Position numbers and translations under genes: made by a program. Under the pieces are notes generated by a model. It did not search any database. It saw only the letters and a program-made list of their open reading frames with translations, and was not told the DNA's origin. Below are positions 53,944 to 64,000 of a stretch of DNA of 64,000 bases, one piece after another. Source of the stretch: Periplaneta americana. Its lineage: Eukaryota; Arthropoda; Insecta; Blattodea; Blattidae. Location of the stretch: NCBI RefSeq assembly GCF_040183065.1, contig NC_091122.1, positions 156,863,955-156,927,954 of the forward strand, in the 5' to 3' direction. Within the stretch, counting starts at the first letter, position 1; every line of letters begins with the position of its first letter.

Positions 53944-54490
53944 AAGGACCAAAATAGTAATGGAGGATAAAATAATTGAGCAGGTGAGTAGTTGGGTTGC
54001 AACGTATCCTATTGCGAAAATAACGATGTTAACAACAAAATTAATAAATTCCAGAGAATGTGCGGTAGGCTACAATAAAAAGAACTTTATCCCGGAAAAC
54101 ACTAAAAGAGACCCAACTAAAATTCTATAAAGTAATGGCAGTTCTTATGTATGGCAGCGAAAAATGGGCATTGACTCGATCAGAAAGAAGAAGGATAGAG
54201 GCTGCAGAGATGAGATTTCCGAGATCAGTGGCAGGATACACTCTATTGGACCAGAAAAGAAGCACAGACATAAGGACGGAACTGGGAATTTTCAACTTAA
54301 ACGACAGATTAGCAAGACAAAAGAAAAACTGGAAAGAAAATATTTTAAGGATGAATGAAGACAGATTCCCCAAAAAAATACTGAACTACAGACCGGAAGG
54401 AAGGAGGAATGTCGGAAGACCCCGCAATAGATGGGACGACACTTTCCAAGAGGAAGGAACAAGCCACCAGGCCTAAACCTTGAAGATGAT
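53944..54490 (+). pseudogene. LINE family gamma RT, right part
   Basis: Resumes as RTKIVMEDKIIEQVSS. The frame 54135-54476 encodes VLMYGSEKWALTRSERRRIE, GYTLLDQKRSTDIRTELGIF, WKENILRMNEDRFPKKILNY and GRRNVGRPRNRWDDTF. At least one shift lies at about 54130. It ends in gatgatgatg-type repeats. Different family from alpha and beta but the same general RTE-like layout. Confidence 0.85.
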
Positions 54491-56394
54491 GATGTTGATA
54501 ATGATAAATAAGATAAATAATCAAATAAAGGCAAAAAAATGCATTTATTTCGTAAATTTGGCATTTGTATCAAAAAAGGCAGAAAAGGACAGCATAAAAC
54601 TGTAACGTTTAAATCACCAAGATATAGGCCTAATTCGTACAGATTTACTTTCAAAATGAAGATAGATTTAACACATTTAAAAGGGCATTCTGCCAAAGTT
54701 CCGGTGTCTGATCTATTACTAATACCACGGCAAATGTGAGTAATGGAGTAGGTAAGTTAGCCTTTCTTTAGGTTGAAGAAGGAAAACAAGATCACTTCTT
54801 GCATTCTGTGAATCACATGTTAACAGAGGAGGTAGTCTATGCAGCGAATTGGGATTATAAAGAATGGACACTTCGCGTCGGTACTTTTGATGTAGCCAGA
54901 CTGATTTCAATGACCTTCAAGCCAGCTAATGCGTGAGATTCTGCTTTCTCCCTAGAGTTGGCGCTAACATCACACCAGCTAGCAGTCGACACAGCGGAAA
55001 TATAACACATATAATTAATACATCTAGGTACATTATGTACTCAAATAAAATAAATTGGATCCATAAAATATAAATCCGTCATTAACTTTAATGTCTAGAC
55101 TCTAGAGTTCCTTTATAATGAGAGTTGAGACGTTGACCCCAACAACAATTAAAATATGTAATGATTTGATAGCGCTGAAAATGGAAAAACATAACTCTTA
55201 CGAGAAGTAAATCCATATACCTATATTATATTATATACAAATATTAAACGAATTCGATACTTAATTTTATAACGTATTATATTATTTTATAATATAATTT
55301 ATGATATCTGAAATATAAAATATTATTATTACAACTAGTTTGTCACTGAGAAATAAGGAAAAGCTGTTAACTTGAATTTATTTGAAGCAAAGCGTTACTG
55401 GATTATGTAATAAGGAAGGCGATGTTTGGATCCTGTGTCTCAACTCTATTCTCAATTATTATCTTAGCGTATGCTCGATTACACTAACCTCTAGCACTTG
55501 AAAGTGGAACTATACGCTGGCGCACAGAGAAACAAAACACAGGAAAATTCGCTCAGTGTCCATTATTTATAATCCCTATTCGCTGGTCTATGTAGGTAGT
55601 TACTGTCACGCCAAGAATATTTTGCGCAGTATTCTTGCAAATATTTTAGTATAAAAACTTCTAAGGCAGAACTTCTATTTTTAGATACTTTTATTGGTGC
55701 AGACACATTTAAATTGTGAAATCTTTGCCTTCTGAAGGGAGCGAAGCGAGCTTAGTCGTTTGAACGATTGGCTACGGACTTCAATTATGGGGATTTGATC
55801 TCGAACGGACACAAATTTCTTTTTCCGTCATAAGAAGGCGTCTTTGACGCAAGTAGTGGAATAAATCGGCTGTAACATAAAGCCGATTATTCACCTGCAA
55901 GCATCGCGTTTAGAAAGAAACACATGTTTATCTACCTGCTCTCGAAATAATATTTATAACAAGGATTGAGATGGTTTTGAAACCAAATAATCGTGTTAAC
56001 AACATCCTCATCGCCATGAGCAAGAATCATTCTTATAGGCTGTCCTGTATCCAAGTAGAAACGACTAAATCTGTCTGCATCTTAAAATCGTGCTTGGAGT
56101 CTCGTATTAAAATAACACAATGATTTTTATAGACCCAAATCCGAAAGTGCTGTCGAACTTATACAGAATGACTTACGAAGTTCTGCCCCGGTTTATGGAG
56201 GTGATTCCAGAGGTTATTTGGAACAAAAAATGTAAGTACATTACTGGGATTACATTCATAATTACGAAGATACGATAATTTGAAAACGGCAGAAAAAATG
56301 TTTATTTCAGGATTTCGTTAACAAAAATGCAAAAAAATAATAAAATACAAACAATTAATTGTTTATGTACCACTCTCTTTCATTTAGAGTGGAT
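54491..56394. other. Long unassigned stretch
   Basis: No gene, LINE block or inverted element recognised. Short frames look random. Confidence 0.3.
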
Positions 56395-56600
56395 TTAAAT
56401 CACATTTTCGAAAATGCCTCCCTGAATTTGAAGGCAACGGTCCGCACTGGTGTGAACCGCACGTGTAGCATTTCGCAGCTTCACACGTTTCTTCCTTATT
56501 GACACCGCGGCATTCAGAATGAGCTGAAGCAACTCTTCGCGTGTTTGTACCTTAACCTGATACACGATGCCTTTCATTTACCTCCAGATGCACATGCACG
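56395..56600 (-). pseudogene. Tc1/mariner-type transposase C-terminal tail
   Basis: VQTREELLQLILNAAVSIRK then RATRAVHTSADRCLQIQGGI and FENVI with stop resemble the last 55 residues of insect transposases of this superfamily (the RCI...GG.FE end). Catalytic parts and terminal repeats are not seen. Confidence 0.55.
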
Positions 56601-57306
56601 CAGTTATGGCGACAAACATGCCTAGCGCTCCATTCACAATGACGCGTCTCGAAAATGTGTTGTAACTCCATTAGTACAACAATCACCATCGCTAGGAGTC
56701 ACATAATGGTCGGAGATGACTATTTCTTGGATTTTTTGGAATTATAATCACAGTCGGAAACAGTGGCAAACCTGACACAGCGACAAAATCACAGGTCTTA
56801 AATCACACCCCACCACTAGTCCAACTTGGACGGGAAATAACAATGCAATAATATGATCGTTTTCTAAGGTAATTTTATAAGGATCTCAGTTCAAATGTTG
56901 GTCACGAATTCTAATCTGTCAACAGAACCAGAGAATTGGTTTGTGAAGGATTTAGTGAGGTATTAATGTCATCAAACATTCCCCTAAAGAATACAGAAAG
57001 TTCAAAACTCTACGTTTCTTTTGGAAAACTATTGCAAAAAGGATATTCTTTTCGAATTAATCTTAAGAAAAATATATGTGGATGTTGTTTATAACAAGCT
57101 CAGAAAAAAAAATCACACAATTTCACCCTTAAGTCAGCAATTTAGAAGATGGGAGATTCGATGAAAATTGTAGCAGAAGTACCAGGACTCAAAGGCGGAA
57201 TTGTGTTAGAAAAGTCTGGGTCTATGTTGAACAAAAAAAGATGTTACAAGGTACTGAATGAAGTGAATTAAGTTCTTGAAGGTAAGACAAACATTTCCAA
57301 TAAACA
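56601..57306. other. Unassigned spacer
   Basis: No gene or repeat recognised. Confidence 0.3.
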
Positions 57307-57310
57307 TTAA

Positions 57311-59001
57311 GGGGTTAGGTACAGCTTAGAGCAGTAAAATTTTAGGAAATATTCAACATTTTTTTTTCCTCCATTACTGTATCGTGTACAATAATGAAAA
57401 TTGGTATGTGTAAAACACTGTCTTTCTGCTATACAAAAAAATAATTTTATGTTTAAAAAAAATATTTATACATTTTTTTCAAAATTCAAAATTGTGACAG
57501 TTTATTGTGCAGTGATGAAGCGTTTCCCTCATAACTCATAAACTTGTTAACATTTTCACGTTCTCTCTCTTTTATTTTATTACTGAAACTCATGTTTACA
57601 ATATCATGCTCTTTCAACTACATTCCTTCATAAATATTGTTTTTTTTTATCTTGTGTTAGAAGACAATACTGATATTTGACCATTTTTTTCAACGAATTT
57701 ATTTTTATAAATCTACCAAAGGTACAGAAGTGTTCTTGCATCATATTGTAGATATCATGTATAAATACACATAAAAATTGCATCACAGAATGTTGGATAG
57801 TTTTTGAGTTATGAGGGAAACTCTTCATCACTGCACAGTGAAATAAGTTTTGAAAAAAAAATGTAAATAATGTTTTTTTTGATCGCAAAAATATTTTTTC
57901 ATATAGCAGAACTGATTTTCCAATTCACTGCGCGCTAAAGCAAGGAGATGCACTATCACCTTTACTTTTTAACTTCGCTTTAGAATATGCCATTAGGAAA
58001 GTTCAGGATAACAGGCAGGGTTTGGAATTGAACGGGTTACATCAGCTTCTTGTCTATGCGGATGATGTGAATATGTTAGGAGAAAACCCTCAAACGATTA
58101 GGGAAAACACCGAAATTTTACTTGAAGCAAGTAAAGCGATCGGTTTGGAAGTAAATCCCGAAAAGACAAAGTATATGATTATATCTCGTGACCAGAATAT
58201 TGTACGAAATGGAAATATAAAAATTGGAGATTTATCCTTCGAAGGGGTGGAAAAATTAAAATATCTTGGAGCAACAGTAACAAATATAAATGACACTCGG
58301 GAGGAAATTAAACGCAGAATAAATATGGGAAATGCGTGTTATTATTCGGTTGAGAAGCTTTTATCATCTAGTCTGCTGTCAAAAAATCTGAAAGTTAGAA
58401 TTTATAAAACAGTTATATTACCGGTTGTTCTGTATGGTTGTGAAACTTGGACTCTCACTCAGAGAGGAATATAGGTTAAGGGTGTTTGAGAATAAGGTGC
58501 TTAGGAAAATATTTGGGGTTAAGCGGGATGAAGTTACAGGAGAATGGAGAAAGTTACACAACGCAGAACTGCACGCATTGTATTCTTCACCTGACATAAT
58601 TAGGAACATTAAATCCAGACGTTTGAGATGGGCAGGACATGTAGCACGTATGGGAGAATCCAGAAATGTATAGAGAGTGTTAGTTGGGAGACCGGAGGGA
58701 AAAGATCTTTGGGGAGGCCGAGACGTAGATGGAAGGATAATATTAAAATGGATTTGAGGCAGGTGGGATATGATGATAGAGATTGGATTAATCTTGCACA
58801 GGACAGGGACCGATGGCGGGCTTATGTGAGGGCGGCAATGAACCTTCGGGTTCCTTAAAAGCCATTTGTAAGTAAGTAAGCAGGACTACAGTGTTTTATA
58901 CATATTAATTTTCATCATTGTACAAGATACAGTAATGGAGGAAAATAATGTTGAATATTTCCAAAAAAAAAAATTACATGCTGTAAGTTGTACCTAACCT
59001 C
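57311..59001. mobile_element. TTAA-flanked palindromic MITE carrying a nested LINE
   Basis: The ends ggggttaggtacagctta and the inverse of taagttgtacctaacctc are flanked by TTAA (57307-57310 and 59002-59005), as in piggyBac-type insertions. The element is a long palindrome centred near 57660 (tgtgcagtgatgaagcgttt at 57511 pairs with aaactcttcatcactgcaca at 57819). The right arm is split by LINE alpha at 57914-58878. Without it the MITE is about 717 bp. Confidence 0.8.
57914..58878 (+). pseudogene. LINE family alpha, RT C-terminal half (copy 5)
   Basis: It begins at [19 protein letters not shown], almost the same truncation point as copy 2. The box [11 protein letters not shown] is intact (58049-58080). 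The first frame runs to TLTQRGI (58474), where a lost base ends it; the next frames (58425-58673, 58628-58858) continue to [14 protein letters not shown]. agcag.act flanks it at 57905-57913 and 58879-58887 (one mismatch). Tail (TAAG)n. Confidence 0.92.
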
Positions 59002-59005
59002 TTAA

Positions 59006-60208
59006 ACTAATGTAGCAACCTACAAATATGTAATCATTTCTAGGGGTAGTGTTCTGGTCCAGGGCGAACGGAGATAATTAGCACTCAAATTTGTATAAAA
59101 CATCATTAACAGAATTTGAAGTAATTTCAATGATCCTTGGATTTTTCACAGTAACGTGACGCTTGAAAATGCAAGTGTTTTTTTTTTTTTTTTCAAAACT
59201 TTACATTTTAAGTTGTTTCCGTTTTGAACTGGTCCGTCGTTTTGTATATTTTTCATATTTTGACATTTTATTTTTCCATATTTGACAAATATTTCACCGT
59301 ATTTTTACTCACTCCAATTATGACTTTTATTTAACGTTCCTTTTTAAACTACAAACAGCAGTTTACTGGCGACGAGACGATGCGATAATTATGAAGTAGG
59401 TAATGGAAATAACGTGCAAACCGAAGTACTCTAAATCAGCAGTATTACAACCACAGGGAAAAACCAAGTATTGAGAGGTATAGATAAAATCCTGGCCCTT
59501 TTGGTGAGAAGCCAGGAATAGACTTGATCTCTCGGCAGGTTACTGGAAGTCCTTGGTTCCATCCCAACTCCAGGCAATCTCAGATAATTTATTGATCCTT
59601 TCTATTCTCAAAATATATTTGGGTGTATACGATGCCAGACTTCTGAAGCTCCTATCGTTCATTGATACCTCCCATGTAAACCCAGCAGCAGCTCTGCTAT
59701 TACGAGTATCATTATTAGATCAATCAGAGCGGCTGTGAAACAGGATATCTCCCACCGTATAGATCTCCTTTGCCGTTCCCTTCTCATCATTTACTATCAT
59801 CGTCATTACCATCGTATCACTAGAGATCTGAATAGTGTGTGATGTTCAAAGGGAGGAATCGAGTGATAAAGCGAAAATATGACGACATAAATAAAGAATG
59901 AAAAACTCTTACGAGAGAGGTCTGAAAGAGAAGTAGTGTGCCAAAGAACATCAGCACAGATGGTAGTGGTGCTAACTGTGGCAATAGTCGTGCTGACGAG
60001 AAGCGATTCTGGCGGTAGTAACTGTAGCACTGGTAGTAGAACGACCCTGGTATTATTACTCGTGTTAGTGGTGAGTTGTGGTGCTGGTAGTGATAGGCAA
60101 TAGTCGATAGTGCTACCGATAGTTATGACTTCAACTATCAACTATCGATGGTAAAATTGTTTCCAATACTATCGAATATATATGCACAAAGTTATCAAGG
60201 GTTATATA
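59006..60208. other. Unassigned spacer
   Basis: A T-run at 59178-59193. A low-complexity gtagt/ggtagt-type stretch at about 59960-60120 makes the minus frame 59806-60141 rich in Thr/Val. No gene recognised. Confidence 0.35.
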
Positions 60209-61163
60209 TCTATAATAATAATAAATCTGTAGCCAAAATTTTTCTGGTAATTTTAGATTTTCCAAAAATAATTGGTCCTAACATATATAATTAACCGCCC
60301 TGAAACCGAAAATAGCTTTTTTGAAATTTTTGTTTGTATGTTTGTCTGAATGTTTGTTACCTTTTCACGCGATTTATATGAAAATTGGAATATAAAATTA
60401 AGTTCGTTGTAACTTAGAATTTAGGCTATACGTCATTCAACATATTTTATTTAATGGGGGTTATAAGGGGGGCCTGAATTAAATAAATCGAAATATCTCC
60501 CTCATTATTAATTTTCATGAAAAATATTACATAACAAAAGTTTCTTTAAAAATAATTTCCGATAAGTTTTATTCTATGCAAAATTTTGATAGAACTGATA
60601 TTTAATGAGATAAATGAGTTTCAAAATTACAATAACAACGCCATCTAAGGTGGTGTAATGAAATAAAAAACAGATGACTTCGTCTATAAGGGGGCTTGGA
60701 CAACAATCGAAAGCTATGAAACATAACCAACAGAGAATGTTTCTGTGTTTGTATGAAGTAATATCGGGAGCTAAATTAACAGATTTGTATAATTAATTAT
60801 TATTTCACCATTGGAAAGTGTAGTTTCTCTAGATGGACATAATGCTATAATGTTATTACAGTACCTTCTGAGTGAATTGAGGACAGGTAAGATTAAAATA
60901 GCTTCTTAAGCACAGAAAACTTGATAGGCTATTCTGTACATTCGTTTCCTGTATTTCCTAAAATAATTTTTATGGCCAAATGAGTGGTCTCTGAATCAAA
61001 ATGATCGCATTTTAATTTTTTTAATACAATTTAAATTAACATAATAAATGATTTATCATTCTATCAAATACGAATGTTCCCTGGATCAAATGTCCTGTTT
61101 TAATTATGTAATTACTTTATATTTATTTCTGACGGGTGCAGCGGAGCGCACGGGTACGGCTAG
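60209..61163 (+). mobile_element. Non-autonomous Helitron, copy 2
   Basis: Starts TCTATAATAATAATAAATCT after A (60208) and ends CTAG (61160-61163) before T. Same subterminal hairpin (gggtgcagcggagcgcacgg). Interior matches copy 1 except for indels; no pentanucleotide array. Confidence 0.85.
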
Positions 61164-61164
61164 T

Positions 61165-61472
61165 TTATTAATAAAATTAGTGACTTGCGTTTCTCAAAAT
61201 TATTTAAGATGTGCCTACTTTTCGTTCTTTCAGACGATAATTCGGTATGCCTTAATTTTCTGGGGAAATGGTAGCAAAATTGGGAGTGTCTTGGTTTTGC
61301 AAAAGAAAGCCATTAGAATTCTATGTCAATCAAACTATCTTGAACATTGTCGACCTCTTTTCAAACATCACAGATATTAACTCTGCAGTGCCTGGGAAAA
61401 GTGACATAAGTCAGTTTTCACAAACCATTTTTGATAATTTATTGACGACTTACACTGGTTTATGTCGATTTG

Positions 61473-61536
<64 letters not shown>

Positions 61537-62040
61537 CCTAGTTCTTTACACTCGAAAAAATACAATTACTTATTAGTAGTCAATATACATGATCATGGAA
61601 TTATAAATAGTGAACAAATTAATATTCCATACTGTAAATTACATAAAACTAGTACAAATTTTTCTGTCATGGAGATGAAATTATATAATAAGCTTCCCAG
61701 TCAATATTATAAGTTACCAACCAATAGTTTCAAAACTAGATTTTATAATTGGCTTTTAATTCATCCTTTCTATTCTGTAGATGAGTTTCTTTACGTAAAT
61801 ACATATGAAATTATTTTTTTAATAAATAAAGTTATTTACATTTAGTTACAAATAATACATTAAGAGTGAAGTGTTTTCATTAATTTTTTAGAGTTTCAAA
61901 ATGTTTTGTGTTTTCATTCTAATTAAACTTTACTGTTTTCAATTATATGTGCATTTTCAAATGTATATTTTTTTTCCTTTTTGCATTTGTGACGAAGCCT
62001 ATCACTGTATATTTAATGGCTTAATAAATTGAATTGAATT
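61165..62040 (+). pseudogene. CR1/Jockey-group LINE C-terminal part (family delta), interrupted
   Basis: LRCAYFSFFQTIIRYALIFW then QKKAIRILCQSNYLEHCRPL (to about 61370) is the RT C-terminal region. After the MITE and (AT)n at 61381-61534 it resumes LVLYTRKNTITY, and a later frame gives MKLYNKLPSQYYKLPTNSFK with FYNWLLIHPFYSVDEF. It ends in aattgaattgaattg. RT motifs are missing. Confidence 0.75.
61381..61534 (+). mobile_element. Half of the foldback MITE plus (AT)n
   Basis: 61381-61477 matches the left arm and loop of 24773-24890 (ctgcagtgc, then gggaaaagtgacataagtca). Instead of the right arm comes (AT)n at 61478-61534. Confidence 0.8.
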
Positions 62041-62107
62041 GGTAGTTCTGGCGATTATTGAGAGTATTGAGAAAATGGAAGGGCACCCATAATACTTTAA
62101 GGGTTTC

Positions 62108-62350
62108 AAACTGGAGTTGGGTCACTGGCTAAGAAAAAACTGTCTACTGAAGGATGCACTGGAAGGAATGGTGAACGGGAGAAGAGTTCGGGGTAGGAGA
62201 AGATATCAGATGATAGACGACATTAAGATATATGGATCATATGAGGATACAGAGAGGAAGGCAGAAAATAGGAGAGATTGGAGAAAGCTGGGTTTGCAGT
62301 GAAAGATCCGTCCTTGGGCAGAACACTGAATGAATGAATGAATGAATGAA
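62108..62350 (+). mobile_element. LINE family beta, extreme 3' end (copy 4)
   Basis: GHWLRKNCLLKDALEGMVNG and GRRRYQMIDDIKIYGSYEDT to DWRKLGLQ and stop, then (TGAA)n at about 62328-62349. Strongly 5'-truncated. Confidence 0.9.
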
Positions 62351-63315
62351 AAAATATATTCAGTTTATAACCAATTACTGTACCAGGAAGTGAACAAACA
62401 CCTATGTGAATCTTGCAGTGTATTTTGTACATGGCACATCACATTAAACCCGCAATTCTTTTAAAGAACACTTTCATTTTTGCTTAAATGACTATTGGAA
62501 CTTCTGCTGATTGGTATAAATATTTGAACAGTATTATTATTCTTCTACATCTTGCGGTGTCGTTATTTCTATATCTCTGGAATATACAGCAGAGTGATTG
62601 CTACAGGCAATTGTTAGAAGGGATATTGAAACATACCAACATTATACATAGATCGTGAAGGAATACAATTTATTATGTCTACTTGAGTCAAATTTTGAAG
62701 TAGAATGTTTCTCTTCATTGTTGTTTTTTCCATTCAAAGAAAGAAATTCCATAATAATATAATTTCGTACCACTGTCCCTGAACTAATATGTGTCTTGTA
62801 GATTATATTTCCACATTACATCATTTACAGTAAAATTTTTCTTCATTTCTTGATATAGGATTATCAGTAAACCTTGAAGTATTGGACTCAACTTCGTGTG
62901 ATTGGAAGACTTAAATTCTGCCATGTTAAAAACCACTCACTAAACTGCACAACTCCATTGCGAACGTTAGCACACAATGAAATTGCTTCTCTTCTATGCA
63001 TACTCCTATAGCTTTAACGTGGTTACGAAAGTCATCCATCCACATTTGCGGATATACTTTTGTGTTGTTTATGTGAACAGAATATAGTATACACAGAAGA
63101 CAACTAGGGTAATAGACTCGCCGTGATCTATATGCGTGGCTGCACGTAACCTGAAAACTATATTTTGGTACGAACTTCCTAGACATAGTTATTAGTGTTG
63201 GTGTTGGAAGGTGGTGTGGAAGTGTTAGTAGTAATGGTGCTGATAGATAGGGATGTTGAATTGATATTGTTGTGTCAGTAGTATAACCAAAGCCACCGTT
63301 TCTGATGTGTGAAGT
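62351..63315. other. Unassigned spacer
   Basis: No gene or repeat recognised. Confidence 0.3.
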
Positions 63316-63660
63316 AAGTAATGGGAACGTTGAGTGCGAGTATCTTATTTTTGCCGCAGTCTGTAGGCGGAAAAGCTGACTGCTGTGATTGGCAGATTGC
63401 TGACGTGATTTCTGTTTAGGAGGTGGTACCACTCTCAGCCGAAGTGGCAACAGATGCCACTGACTGGGCAATGTACTCAAGGACACATATCAGAAACGCA
63501 AAGTGCGAGTACCTTGCCTTTTTGCAGTCAGTGGGCAGTAAGACGGACAACTGTGATTGGCAGACTGCTGACGTGACGTGAATTTGAGTGGTACCGTTCT
63601 CAGCTGCACTGGCAACAAGTGCACACTGGCTGGAATTTTTACTCAAGGACACGCGCCAGA
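63316..63660. repeat. Tandem duplication, period about 169 bp, promoter-like motifs
   Basis: Two units share gtgcgagta.ctt, tgtgattggcaga.tgctga plus cgtga, and actcaaggacac then cagaaacg. Each unit holds an inverted CCAAT (attgg) next to tgctgacgtga, which resembles a CRE/ATF half. Overlapping minus frames (62926-63486, 63416-63697) are Ser/Ala-rich and not recognised. Confidence 0.65.
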
Positions 63661-64000
63661 AACGATGGCGCTGGCTGTAATACCGCCGATGCTGCAATCT
63701 CTCGGAGTTGGGCCCAAAGTGTTATATCACAGTAACGTCGATAACGCCTGGATCCTTTGCCACGTACATCGTCTGGATACTTGACAGGGACTACACTGGA
63801 GCAAAATATAGGAACATTGAAGCAGTCGAGATGTGTATAGTAAGGTGGAACACAATGGAGGTTAGATTCGTCATTAATACTTGCCCACACACGAGGGATG
63901 ATGTTCATTAAAAGTTTTTTTTTTTACTCTAACAGTAAACAAGTAGACGGGTAACAATAGCAGCTATTCAGAAAGTCTGTCAGTCTGGTCGGATCTTGGT
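63661..64000. other. Unassigned end of window
   Basis: No gene or repeat recognised. Confidence 0.3.

Noticed and set aside
62926-63486. 186-codon minus-strand frame as a host gene
   Set aside because: It spans part of a tandem duplication, has no recognisable domain and shows Ser/Leu-rich random composition.

Overview
The window looks like repeat-dominated insect nuclear DNA. It is AT-rich, full of microsatellites, and packed with non-LTR retrotransposon tails, tRNA-derived SINEs, Tc1/mariner-type transposase remnants, Penelope-like repeats, Helitrons and many small inverted-repeat elements. Several protein tails (for example the WAGHVARM...GRPRRRW and GHWLRRN...RRRYQ blocks) are of a kind I associate with cockroach and termite genomes, so a blattodean such as Periplaneta is my best guess. 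That is an inference from recognition, not a search result. I see no convincing host gene exon, no tRNA gene apart from SINE heads, no rRNA, no CRISPR, and nothing bacterial.

Layout. 1-12 kb: a LINE 3' end, SINEs, a Penelope-like fragment with inverted terminal arms, a decayed RTE-like LINE, a repeat carrying a tyrosine-recombinase C-terminus, two CR1-like LINE tails, a palindromic MITE and a composite inverted element interrupted by a 969-bp insert. 12.5-16.2 kb: a Jockey/CR1-like LINE, then a 47-copy, 35-bp minisatellite that ends exactly at a CR1-like 3' terminus. 16.4-21 kb: a Gypsy integrase scrap and a pair of 38-bp inverted repeats 4.2 kb apart enclosing a recombinase-bearing repeat, a Harbinger-like element and a second recombinase fragment. 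21-32 kb: a Tc1-like element, SINEs, palindromic and dimeric MITEs, and LINE tails. 32.5-43 kb: a Penelope-type inverted pair, a good RTE-like RT fragment, a 1.5-kb polypyrimidine tract, and a 3.2-kb CR1-like LINE with a long intact endonuclease-RT frame nested in an older LINE. 42.8-51 kb: a Tc1-like transposase split by a MITE, an R2-type LINE C-terminus with restriction-like endonuclease, a Helitron and a pogo-like element. 51-64 kb: more LINE tails, nested insertions (LINE in LINE, LINE in a TTAA-flanked palindrome), a second Helitron and a tandem promoter-like duplication.

How they work together. The elements form parasitic layers. Non-autonomous SINEs and MITEs depend on LINE or transposase machinery encoded elsewhere, and the nesting gives relative ages. 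The CR1-like LINE at 38.1-41.2 kb is the only element with a long uninterrupted enzymatic frame. The most unusual shared feature is a nested two-stem hairpin next to the 3' tail of LINEs from at least two different families, with the stems kept by compensating and wobble changes.
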